In this document: piece after piece, positions 25,270-35,600 of the stretch
Position numbering within the stretch: position 1 is the first letter of the stretch
How the letters are laid out: each line of letters starts with the position of its first letter
DNA from: Cyanoderma ruficeps
Taxonomy: Eukaryota > Chordata > Aves > Passeriformes > Timaliidae
DNA length: 64,000 nucleotides
Direction of reading: 5' to 3'
NCBI GenBank assembly: GCA_008694505.1
Contig: VZDJ01000045.1
Span: forward strand, 1,099,256-1,163,255
Notes under the pieces: generated by a model
Databases searched by the model: none
What the model saw: the letters and a program-made list of their open reading frames with translations, nothing else
Told to the model about the DNA's origin: nothing
Position numbers and translations under genes: made by a program

Positions 25270-26285
25270 ATATGGAATCCACCTCTTCCTGAGGATGAGA
25301 TTATTACCATGATTGATTGTTCTCATTGTGAAAATATTTCCATTTGTGTCCAACTGGAATATCCCCATGAGTAATTTGTACCTGTTGTCCCATTCTCTCT
25401 TTTCTATGTGACTCCTGACAAAAAAGGAGATTCCATCTTCTTTTTAGCCACTGAAACATGGTGATAAGATTTCCACTCAACCTTCTTTTCTCAAGGCTGA
25501 ACAAAGCCCAGTGATTCAGCCTTTCCTCACTCAGCGGGCTTCCCAGCCCCTGGACCATCGTTATGGTCCTCTCCAGCCTCCATATAGGAATTAAAGACGA
25601 GCTCAGTATTCCAGGGAGTGGCCTGACAAGCATTTGGTAGAGTGGGAAAGTGGTGCCTTTGTCTCTGTAGGTGATGCGCTTTTGGTGCAGCCCAGCATTG
25701 TCCCTCTTTTCCATAGCATGCTGTGTACATCCAGTGTGGGTTTGAGTCTACCAGGACCCCTGCTTCCCTTTCCACAGAGCTGTTCCTTTTCTGGGTAGAT
25801 CCCAGCCTGTGCTGCCCTCCTGGATTATGTTCTCCCTGGTGCAAGATTTACACTTGTCTTTGCTGAACTTCATAAAGTTCTTGTCAGCCACCCTTCCAAC
25901 CTATCCAGGCCTTTCTGCAGGGTGGCTTTCCCTTTCCAAGAAGCCATTTCCCACTCAGTTTGGTACCACCACATGCATTGTCATGGTACACATGATCCCA
26001 TTGTCCAGATTACTTAGGAAGATAACAGCTTTGGGCTCAATAGTGATTCCTGGGGGACCCCCCTGTGAAAGGTTTCCAGCTTGGAAAGGAGCTGTTTACC
26101 ACTCCCATCTGGGGGCCCATGAGCCAGGGCCCCACTCACCGGGCAGACTTCTTGTCCAGACCATCACACATTGGTTTTTCTGGGAGGAAGCTGTGGGAAA
26201 CTATGGAAAGCATTGGGAAAATTCAGACAGAAAATGTCCACCACTTACTACACCAACTGAGCAGGATTGAAAGAGCAGAGCTGTA
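25270..26285 (-). mobile_element. CR1 LINE, about 1 kb of ORF2 from RT core to C-terminus
   Basis: The longest CR1 piece in the window, on the minus strand. The 136-codon frame at 25714-25304 contains [15 protein letters not shown], matching the conserved [14 protein letters not shown] of CR1 ORF2. Further right, reading leftwards on the minus strand, the DNA at about 26025-26070 encodes a GGSPGI-type remnant of the RT PQGSILGP segment, and about 25860-25885 encodes MKFSKDKC, matching MKFNKGKC. DNA at 26155-26250 resembles the FDTV-containing RT segment. Order and orientation are consistent with one element. Unusually for CR1, the 3' UTR and 8-bp tail are not seen at the left edge, so the 3' end is lost or too diverged. 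Multiple frameshifts. Confidence 0.82.
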
Positions 26286-26412
26286 GTTTGGATACATCAA
26301 GCAGCTGAGAAGGTCTATGGAAACAGAAATATTCAGCTTTCTCCTAGAAGAGGCTGAGGTAGTTATTCTTATGTGATGATGAAACTTCTGCTAAATGTCT
26401 TGTGTGCACTGT
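26286..26412. other. Short spacer between CR1 and LTR A
   Basis: No recognisable feature. Confidence 0.5.
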
Positions 26413-26417
26413 TACTG
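26413..26417. repeat. Target-site duplication TACTG, left copy of LTR A
   Basis: Identical to 26961-26965. The neighbouring sixth bases differ (T before, T after the shifted copy), so the duplication is 5 bp. Confidence 0.85.
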
Positions 26418-26560
26418 TGTCCTGGGTTGTAGTATAGAATATGCAAAAGTATTCTATCACCATCTTCATGAACTGTTGAATCCCATTGTTGAAGCAGTGT
26501 TTCCCAGACCCCTCCCCCTGGATTGTCTTCTGTTAATGGCCCATCAGATGCCTTGCTGTA

Positions 26561-26567
26561 TGACTCA
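26561..26567 (+). promoter_or_regulatory. AP-1-type motif TGACTCA in LTR A U3
   Basis: Exact match to the TGASTCA consensus. The site is conserved at 32207-32213 in the sister LTR. Function is inferred from the motif only. Confidence 0.45.
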
Positions 26568-26625
26568 TAGATAATTGCCTCCAGGAACAATCTCTCGCTA
26601 ATGGGCCATCAAAGACTCTTCTGCT

Positions 26626-26632
26626 TGACTCA
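26626..26632 (+). promoter_or_regulatory. Second TGACTCA in LTR A U3
   Basis: Exact AP-1-type motif. In LTR B the equivalent position reads TCACTCA, so this site differs between the copies. Confidence 0.4.
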
Positions 26633-26960
26633 CCATCCCATTATGAGATGCTCCGCCCAGGGGGGAGGAGCCAGGCATTCTCACCTGAATATAATCTGGG
26701 ATTTGGGGAGCCCTAGGGGACTGGATTTCCCAGAGGACCGGAGCTATCAGACCTTTCTACGCGATCACTGCTTCAGGAAGACCACCTCATCTGGACTGCT
26801 TCCATCACCCGGGTCAGGTTGTATTCTGACTCTGTCAGTGGTCTTTTGTATTATTTGATTCATTTTTATTCTACCTTTTTTCTTTCTTCTTATTAAATTA
26901 TATATATATATATTTTTCTGACTTGGAGCCTCTCACTTGGTTTATTTTCAAACCACTACA

Positions 26961-26965
26961 TACTG
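26961..26965. repeat. Target-site duplication TACTG, right copy of LTR A
   Basis: Pairs with 26413-26417 and fixes the LTR boundary. Confidence 0.85.
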
Positions 26966-28635
26966 TCAACAGGAAAAAGGAGAACATAAGACTTGGAATT
27001 TTCAAGCCCCTTCATGAATACTTACTTGTCACTGCATTTTTAGGAAATATTTAATCTCTGACTAGGTTTATATTACTGCTTCAAACAGTTCAAGAAATTG
27101 TTCAAGGAAGTTCAAACAAAGTCATGACAAATCAACTTGTTAAAAATAACACCTTGGAATAATAATTCTTGCACTCATTCAGGCAGAAATGCCTCAGTCT
27201 CCATCTTTGGGATCCATGCCTTCAATGAAGTTCTGGAATAAACCATTTGTCTTATTCACAAATTGAAATTAGCCTTACTAGAAATCAAATAAATAATGGT
27301 GCAATGAAGCTATACTTGCTGCTCTATGATACTATGATACTTCTCATAACTATTTTCTTATTCCAAAGAGTACACAATATTTATGGAAAATTAGTAAGAA
27401 ATGTGAATTACATTTGTGTTTTTTCTTATCTTCTTCTAACATTCTTTACAGGGTTAAGGAGATATGAAAAACACTGATTATGTTGCAGGAAAATATGGAG
27501 AATTAATTCATTCCAACAGCACACAAGTAGTATATTCACAATTGTTCTGTTGCTGCTGTAATTAAAATAGTGATCTCAAACACACAGTTATCCTTTAGCA
27601 GGTAAAATCCATAAAAGGACGCTTACATTTGTCTAAAGGTTGTAATAGTGGACCAAATCTATAAAGAATATAGCTCATCTGATGGATAAAATTTTCACAG
27701 TACCACAGGATATCTGTGTGGGAGAAGTGAGTAGATGTTAAGGAACTTTTGCCACTAAAATAAATGGTTCTCTTTAGTTACAAAGAACTAAAATTACAAT
27801 ATGCAGCAAATATACTATAGTTCATTGTGTCACCAACATTTTTCAGTATTCAGATAAGGGATAAAGATTAAGTTACTCTTATTTTCAATGGCAGTTTTGC
27901 TGCTAAATATAAAATATTTAACAGTGAAGACAGTCGTTATTCTCCTGCTGGTGTCGTCCGATTAGTTCTTATAATATTAAACAGAAATTTATTATATCCC
28001 TCCATACCACAGATCTAGTTGAAGGAGATAAGTGGCGGATAAAATATCTCTGAGAACAGTTATAAATTACTCACTTTAAAAGAATAATTAAGCAGCTATG
28101 CAAAGCTGGCTAAATCCTCAATATATATAACTTACCTAGAAGTATGTAGCAAATTATGGTCAATAATCTTCCTTGTCAAGCTGCTGTTTCCCAAATTTTT
28201 GCACAGAAACTTACCTCTGAAATGCAAATGTTTAATTAGTTTTTAATGGTGATGGTTTCTTTCACTAGATCTGTCTCCATTATTTTCTCCATTTTTCATA
28301 GCTAGAAAGTAATTGTCTTTTCAAGAGCTTTCTTCATCCTTCCTCCTGCATTTTATTTCCCTCTTTGAAAACATGACATTCAGCAAGATTTGCTATAGGA
28401 GCAGACATTAGCCATTTCCTCTTGGCACAGATGTTCCATAAATTGAGGGCTCAAGTGTGAGGCCAGAAGCTGGCGCTAAGCCAACTCGGTGGGGCATTGT
28501 ATAAACATATGAGTAAGTGAAAAGCAATGTCTCTTGCTTTGGTTTTCAGTAAATAGTTGATGGCAGGGAGTGGGAAGCATTGCATAGTAGGAACTCTGTG
28601 ATTCATAGTATGACTCTGTGATTCACATGCTGTTG
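26966..28635. other. Non-coding AT-rich DNA, no gene recognised
   Basis: No recognisable gene. Two CTCTGTGATTCA strings near 28595 and 28614 resemble CR1 tail octamers, but no CR1 body precedes them. Confidence 0.5.
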
Positions 28636-29064
28636 TGGGATGAAAAAAGCAAGCAAACATAAAAGCCTACAAACAAAACAAAACAAATCAAAACAAAANC
28701 ATCATACACAATACCTTTACATTTACCTATAGCCTATCACAACTACTATCATTACCATATTATGGTTGGTACTATCCAATTACAAAAGTTAGTATGTTAC
28801 AGTTTAAGCTTAAAGTTGTTTTTCAGTTTTCTTGCAGTGGAAAATTCTTAGGCCTTTTTTCTACTTAGTAAAAAACATGTTTTTGATTGCCTGTAGTATC
28901 TTTTGCTTTTCTTGAGACCTCTTTCTGCTTGCTAAGAACGCCTTCTTTGTTTGTGGTCAACATACCCTTTGGTCTAGCCACAAAACTTCTTTCCAACTCA
29001 CCATAACCTTTGCCTTCTTAGTTGTCCATTAACAACTGGCTTAGGTAACTCCCTAACTTAAACA
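28636..29064 (-). mobile_element. Unclassified repeat, possible LTR
   Basis: Read on the minus strand the block begins TGTTTAAGTTAGGGAGTTAC at 29064 and continues as purine-rich, moderately diverged sequence. It ends in a T-rich simple stretch with a single N at 28699 (plus strand AAACAAAACAAATC). The TG start and the texture are LTR-like. I see no confirmed CA end, no duplication, and no TATA/AATAAA pair, so this remains a guess that needs a repeat-library search. Confidence 0.25.
28699..28699. other. Single ambiguous base N
   Basis: One N in an A/C-rich simple tract; probably a base-calling problem in low-complexity sequence. Confidence 0.95.
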
Positions 29065-29812
29065 TTTTTTATTCTTCTATATCAAAACTTGCTTTAATTT
29101 CTAATGAACCTTCTGCTAAGCATTCATATCTGTAAGACTTTCCTGTTAAATTTTCATCTTCTCCAACATAATACTACACTGCTTTTTACATGTTTGCTTC
29201 CATTGAGTATCTAATGACTGTGATACCTGTGAAAACTAAAGAAACTTGCATTTTTTTTCTTCTCCAGGCCAGCAACTAATTGAAAATATTTGAAGAAATG
29301 TAATTTTTTTCTCCCATTAAATTTGGTCTAAATAGTAAAAATATTGCATCATTGCTTTTGAATTTTTCTCTGACATGCAGTCATTCATCTTCAGACAGAT
29401 ATAATGTCTTGGCCTTGTGAAGGACCAGGCATAAGCATGATTTGTCTTGAACATTGACTTTTGGGACAGGAAAAGTGTGATTAGAAGAGAGGCTCCCACA
29501 GAGGTGGCACAGAACTGTTCTCAGCTGACTTCCTTTAACACTTTGAGACTCATGCTCAATGCACCTGCATCAACTCCTCTCACTCTGATTCAGTTCCTGG
29601 AGGGGTCAAAAGGGCTGGCTGCACAAACAATATGCCATATAAACAATATGATCCAATTTACATTAGAGGTGTGCACCAGGTTATCTATGAAAGAAAGTGA
29701 ATTGTCCCCCTTGCTCTCATTTTCCTCTCTGTCTGTCTCATTCTCTTTGTAGTCCCTAGATCTGGACCATCCATGCATCCAGACCAACGCAGGATCTAAG
29801 AATTTGTGACGT

Positions 29813-29875
29813 TTTTTCTTCTCTTTCTCTCTTTTATACCTTCCTTTTCTCTCTCCTCTCTCGCTTTATCTTCAC
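29813..29875. repeat. Pyrimidine-rich low-complexity tract
   Basis: TTTTTTCTTCTCTTTCTCTC-type sequence, nearly all C and T, with only a few purines. Confidence 0.6.
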
Positions 29876-30830
29876 AAAGTGAGACTATCATATTCTACTC
29901 CTTACTCTGTACTGAAGTTTCTTGTGAGGTTTGAGGGCTTGTTAGTGATGTGAAGAATTCAACATTAGTTTGTGATATTTGGCCTAATCTTTATCTTTGT
30001 ATACATGCACAGGCACAAAAGAAAGGTTCTTGGCAACATCCCAGAGATAAAGAAAGTTGAGGGACAATAATAGAAATTTTGCACTACTGAAGAGGCACTA
30101 GTCTCACCTTCCCCAGTTTCTCTCCATCAGACTAATATTTCTTCCCTGACATTAGCAGCAAGGGAAAGCTTATGTGGTGTTGTCTGCACATACAGACATA
30201 TTGTAAGAGGAGAACATAGCTAGATAGGAGTCATAAAAAGCAGTACAGATTAGCAGGCAAGATATCCCTGGTTAGAACTGAGGTCTCAAAGATTGGACTT
30301 GAGTTGTGAAGCCCCTTTATAGAGCTAACATATGCAAATTTATAGCTAAACTCTCTGAAGTTCAGCAGAGACAGGATATGATAACTGTAGAGGAAAAAGC
30401 TTTGCTTTGATATTTAAACCTGAACCTTAAGAACACAGCTGCAACCAGATCCCTCTGTTGCAAGGAACAAATTCTAATTTCCACATGGAAACAAGCCTCA
30501 GTGGCCATGGAAATTTGTATATTTCCTGTTCACGCCCATGTTTGGTGACTACGTCTGCCTTTTCATGACCTGACAACATGGTGAATTTTGGAAGGGCCAT
30601 GCACTGAATTTGGCCTTTTATGACAATAATTTCTGCTGATAAGCATCCTACTTCTCTTTGATTCCTTCCAAGGGCAATGAAGAGGTTCAAAGCATCACAT
30701 CATTGAACTTAGGAGACTAGTTTGTATACATTTTAAATTTTCATTACTTATCCATGAGCTGATAAACTTTGATGGGTCATAACTTTCTCACCATTGGAAT
30801 AGAATGTGCTTCTCATAGTTTGTTGGCATT

Positions 30831-30865
30831 GATCCCTGAAGCCAAACAGGGTAGGATGTGATTGG
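30831..30865 (+). repeat. 5S-rRNA-like segment, possible old 5S-derived SINE
   Basis: GATCCCTGAAGCCAAACAGG and the next 14 bases align without gaps to the internal-promoter region of vertebrate 5S rRNA (GATCTCGGAAGCTAAGCAGG...). By my manual alignment 24 of 34 positions match. Similarity fades on both sides. 5S-headed SINEs (SINE3/AmnSINE1 type) exist in amniotes, so a relic is plausible, but a chance match over such a short segment is also possible. Confidence 0.25.
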
Positions 30866-32067
30866 GCAGCCAAGCATCCTCTTCAGAAATGTAAGCTCAT
30901 TACAAAGCTAAAGAATTTGAACTGATTCAAAACTTTTTTCTTTCTGAATTTTGTCTTGTTGTCTATTTCTTCAGGCAATACCTACTGCCTATAATTTTAT
31001 ATACTAGTTTTAAAAAGCTAAGTTGCAGCACGTCGACAACACAAAAATTATATTTATTATGCTATGCTTAGAATCAGTAGAAAGTTTTTAAACAGAGGTT
31101 CAACTGTATGGAAAAGAAACTAAAGAAAGTTTGTATCAGAATAATAGCAATTGATTTGTAGCTTCAGTTGTTTTCACCTGCTTTGATGTTAAAGAAATAA
31201 ACTAGTATTTCAAAGGTCATTTTTCTATATTCCATTGCAGCCAGGCTGATGAGGAAGGACAAATACTTGAAAAATGAAGTTGCACAAAGTGCTTGAAGAT
31301 AAAAATTGTTTCTTTAAAGTATTTAATCATGCTTTTCAAAACCACTTCCTCTGGTGACCTGATCACATAAATCACAGTAAAAAGTTAAAGACAAAGTTCA
31401 ATTGCATCAAATTATACGTGATAGTTTCCCTGACATGGATTACTTTCCATTAAAGAGTGAAGTCATTCCACTAAATAATCATTTTCTTCACATGGCCTCT
31501 GGAATGGAAGCTGGTACTTCATTACACACTTGTATGTATGGACTTCTTGGCTGCTTAAAACTCTGCTACATGGGAAAGTAACAACAAATCATATGGCTGC
31601 AGTGTTCTGGAAAATAATAATTTAACTTGTGACTTACTCCATGCAATGAAAATGTTACACATAACTTATGATTTCTGCAGAAACTCCTTGAAACTTGCTT
31701 GATTTGCAACAGAGAAAAAACAAAGCATGTAATTACAATGGAGAGCATGGAGACGGGAGATGTCCCACTCCCAGACCTATGCACAGCCCCAAAGCAGGTA
31801 GAAAAAGATTTGAGCAACATCTTCAAGTTAGTTGTCTTGGCATGGAACTGAAAAATGGGAGTGCTGAAAAGCAGACTCTTGGGTAAAATTCCATGTATTT
31901 GAAAGGTTTTAAAGTATTATGTTTAGACTAGTGCAAGTGCAGGGGACAACAGAGGAGAGGTAAAAATGCCTGGGGCATATTTGGTTGATTAACTTGGATC
32001 ATTTTTTAAAGCTGAGTCTCTCTCTTTCTGTCATCAGAACTAATAGGTTGACCACTTTTATGCTAGT

Positions 32068-32072
32068 AAAAG
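32068..32072. repeat. Target-site duplication AAAAG, left copy of LTR B
   Basis: Identical to 32603-32607 beyond the other LTR end. Confidence 0.85.
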
Positions 32073-32602
32073 TGTCCTGGGTTGTAGTATAGAATTTGCA
32101 GAAGTATTCTATCACCACCTTCATGAGCCGTTTGTTGGAGCAGTGTTTTCCAGACCCCTCCCCTTCGACTGTCTTCTGTTAATGGCCCATCAGGTGCCTT
32201 GCTGTATGACTCATAGATAACTGCCTCCGGGAGCAATCACTTGCTAATGGGCCATCAAGACTCTTCTGCATCACTCACCATCCCATTGTGAGATGCTCCG
32301 CCCAGGGGGAGGGAGAGGGGCAGTCTCACCTGGATATAATCAGGGATTTGAGCAGCCCCAGCAGGACTGAATTCCCAGAGGACTGGAGCTACCAGACCTG
32401 TCTACGGGATCACTGCTTCAGGAAGACCACCTCATCTGGACTGCTTCCATCACCCGGATCAGGTTGTATTCTGACTCTGTCAGTGGTCTTTTGTATTACT
32501 GGATTTATCTTTATTCTACCTTGTTTTTTCTTTTCTCTTATTAATTTTTTTTTTTTTCTCTGACTTGGAGCCTCTCACTTGGTTTGTTTTCAAACCACTA
32601 CA
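32073..32602 (+). mobile_element. Solo LTR B, same family as LTR A
   Basis: The 530-bp block begins TGTCCTGGGTTGTAGTATAG, ends TTTTCAAACCACTACA and has a perfect AAAAG duplication. It shares with LTR A the two 13-mers 65 bp apart (32180-32192 and 32245-32257), the CCGCCC box near 32299, a GGATATAAT box near 32332 and the CACTGCTTCAGGAAGACCAC block near 32411. It differs from LTR A by scattered substitutions and small indels. One AP-1-type motif (32207-32213) is kept and the second is mutated. The (TA)n run of LTR A is a T-run here. No internal retroviral sequence is present, so this is an independent insertion reduced to a solo LTR. Confidence 0.92.
32207..32213 (+). promoter_or_regulatory. 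AP-1-type motif TGACTCA in LTR B U3
   Basis: Conserved with 26561-26567 in LTR A, in the same surrounding sequence (GCTGTATGACTCATAGATAA). Confidence 0.45.
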
Positions 32603-32607
32603 AAAAG
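32603..32607. repeat. Target-site duplication AAAAG, right copy of LTR B
   Basis: Pairs with 32068-32072. Confidence 0.85.
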
Positions 32608-35600
32608 TCAGGATTTAATTCACTAGATGTGCCAAAGTGTCAATACCAGCACGCCTCTTGGTAAGGTGGCAAATTAAGTCTTTCCCTTCCTGTTCAATAC
32701 TTTCCAGTACAACTACAACAAGGAGATTTAATGAATCACAAGTCTTGTTTTACTTTAATGCAGATGTGCTCTTCAAGAATTTGATCTTCAAGTTCTCTCT
32801 GTTTCTTTTCCCTTTCTTTCTGCTTGGCAGCATTTTTTTACTGAATTCATGTACATCTTTTAAAATAAAGAGCAGCCAACATCCTCTGGAAGCAGTTCTG
32901 CCATGGTGTCTGTCTGGGGAGATAATTTTGCATGTACTGTTAGCTACCTACAGGCATATCCACTTTCCAATATATCCCTTAGTAGTGCTAGAAGTCCGCA
33001 TAATTTTCCAAGTGGGATTGCCCAGCTGGAAATTATAGCAAGACCCTTTGGCATAGCTTCTGTAAGAGCTCATTTTGGCCATAGAGGTATTACTTCAGGA
33101 GTCAAGAGATGAACTCTAGAATAATAGAGCATGTTGGAACGGGCGCTATAGAAATAACCACAAAGGTTATTTCCACAGATGGGTTTTCCAGCAGCATTTT
33201 CCAAACTGCACACATAAGCCTTGTTTCCTTGGTGGTATTGTGCTAAAGCACACTTGGCACAACCTTGGCCTACTTGAAAAAGGGAAACCTGGGATTCAAG
33301 CAGATGCCTGCAAGTATAGCCAAGGCGTCATAAGTAAGTATTTACACCATAAGCATTTTAAAGTGAAATTTGCATACAGTGATATGTCCGCAGCTGAACA
33401 TCCTAAACTTTTGGATTCCTAATTAAAAGGGGTCCTCCCCAAAAGTATTTAACTTGGGTTGGAATCTTAAAACCAGAAAGCTACCTTCTTCTAGCTTATT
33501 TGTGGAAAATTTTATCCAGCTGCAATCAGGAGTAACAAGCTGAATACAGGCTCTTTTCCCAACATTCCTCTACATATTAACCAAATGAAAATATTGTACC
33601 TTCTTTTCAGTTTAGCTGAGTAGGGTCCAGAATATCTAACTAGATTTTCTGGCACAGAATAGAGGAAAAAATGGTCAAGAACACTCTTGGCTGATTGTTG
33701 TTAAAATTAAACAAGGGCTAACATCAATTAAGACATAAAGGACTTTTCCAGTCCTGCTAGCCAAGAATCTTGGATCTCCCAAACTAGACAGCTGCAAGTC
33801 TCTACAAAAAACACTATGGCCACATGCATTGAATCCTATCCCTACTAAAATAATATGAACATCTGAAAATTCCAGTGAGACCTGAATTTCTTTGTTGAGT
33901 TCAAATATTTTAAGATTATATTTGATTCTGGAGTTTCCCATATTCACAGCCAGTCAGCTGCAGCTAAGCAGAGTAGACATCACTTTTAAGAGAGTGACCT
34001 TTTCCTCCCTGGTTAATGAGACAGGTTTTTTCAGTGCCAGCCTTCAACAGAAGGTCACTCTGATCAGGTTGACAACTAGTGTTGTAAAACAAGTAATAAC
34101 ATAGCAAGCTGTAAAGATTGCATTTGATCCGACTAGAGCTGCCCTCACATAAGGGTTACAACCCTGATTTTTTCACCGAGTTGCAGCAAAAAATGTTGAA
34201 AATTGAGCACGTATTGAGCAGTCAGGCGTCTATGCTAATGTTTTGCATGTAATATATTTGCACAACCCTTGCAGACGAACTTGCACTTACATTTTTTGAA
34301 GACATTTGCACTCATTATGCTCCAATATTGTTAGGTTCTGAAAATATCATGTTTAAGGCAATGAGGAGAACCCTGCTGAGAACACCACATCAGGATAATG
34401 AAGTACCATGGTTTTCAATCTGATGTTTGCTCCCATTACTTGGCTTTGAAAGTAATTGCAGAGAGAGCACAAGAGAGACTGCAACTTCCAGGCCCTCTTA
34501 CAGGAAGCACACCTTAACCTTCAAAGGTTTGAAACTGACTTTAGACAAGCCAACAGGGCAAGCATCAATCTTTTGCACCATGTGCGTTCCTGGGATTATC
34601 AGTGAGAATCTTCTCATTGTATTCAGATCTGTCTTTTTCAACCAAAAGCTTTTAGGTTTCTGGAACGTTAGAGAAGACAACCTGGAAATTAGGCTAAACA
34701 TCATCTTTTACAAACAGCCTCAAGTTCCTTTACCCCCAAATCATAGTGAATCAAGGAGATAGTGACAAACACCATACAAACCCTGCACACTTCTCTTAAA
34801 ACAATTGTAAGGTCTCTTTGTAAGAAGAGACAAAATAGATTAACAAATTTCAGAAAAGATGATTCAGAAGGACCTTGATGGTAGGTAGCAAGCTATCTGA
34901 ACTCCACTATTTTATGCTGCTTTTTTTGTTATTGTTGCCTATATAATAAAGTTGTGGCAGTGCCTTAAAGATAAGAGTAGTTAAAATTTCTCGCTGTGAC
35001 ACAGGAACACTTTTGGCTGCAATTCTCTCTACTCCATTTACATGTGAGTAAATTACTTAAGAGTATTTAGAAATACTTCACAGCCTCAGGAGAACTGCAT
35101 GTAGGGCTCAAAGATTCAAAATTCACATGCACTCATGATACACAGACATAGGCACTCAAATGTTTCAGTCATGCAAGAGGAGAATGTGCATTCTCCATCT
35201 GCACACTTCTACTGCAATATCATCAGCTCCTGCATTCTAATCTTACAATGTACACTGAATTTCAGCCATTTCAGTGGCATCATATCCCTGTGGAGCAGGA
35301 GATTTTGCTTTAAATGGGTCTTGTTCCATTCAAAAAGAAAGGAAAGGCACATCTCTGCTCACCTCTCTGTTAAGTTCTTGTTTATCAGTTTTTCCTGAAG
35401 AGCTAATTCTCCAAACATTGTAATTCTCTCAACAGCATTAGTAGCAGAATATAATTTTTGACTCTTGGTTCACTTCTATGCTCCCACTGTGGTGTAGAGG
35501 ATGAACACTTCCAGGTTTCTGTATGTTAGTGAGAGTGCCCAGAAGTGGTCACCCCACATGTAAGATCTCTTCTGTACATGTGATATTCTGCCCTAGCTTA

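Larger units (their letters stand above)
26418..26960 (+). mobile_element. Solo LTR A, 5-bp TSD family
   Basis: The 543-bp block begins TGTCCTGGGTTGTAGTATAG and ends TTTTCAAACCACTACA, with a perfect TACTG duplication on each side. It aligns along its full length with the LTR at 32073-32602. U3 carries two near-identical 13-mers (26534-26546 and 26599-26611), two TGACTCA AP-1-type motifs, a CCGCCC GC box near 26653 and an AATATAAT TATA-like box near 26688. ATTAAA near 26893 is a candidate poly(A) signal, followed by a (TA)n run at about 26900-26911. No internal retroviral region is present, so it is a solo LTR. Five-bp duplications fit ERVL-like or class I elements. Open frames inside it are incidental. 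Confidence 0.92.
29065..32067. other. Non-coding DNA, no gene recognised
   Basis: About 3 kb without recognisable genes. A pyrimidine-rich tract lies at about 29813-29875 and a short 5S-rRNA-like segment at 30831-30865. The open frames at 29447-29752 (+) and 30427-30690 (-) have no domain. Confidence 0.5.

Noticed and set aside
25809..26270. 153-codon plus-strand open frame
   Set aside because: It is the antisense of a CR1 ORF2 remnant; the sense-strand CR1 motifs explain the sequence.
26601..26858. Similar open frames in two places (also 32288-32563), sharing SSGLLPSPGSGCILTL
   Set aside because: The shared peptide comes from the two copies of one solo LTR, not from a duplicated gene.
32637..33038. 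133-codon hydrophobic frame that might be a membrane protein
   Set aside because: The hydrophobicity follows from T-rich DNA; no topology pattern or family similarity recognised, and it sits just after a solo LTR.
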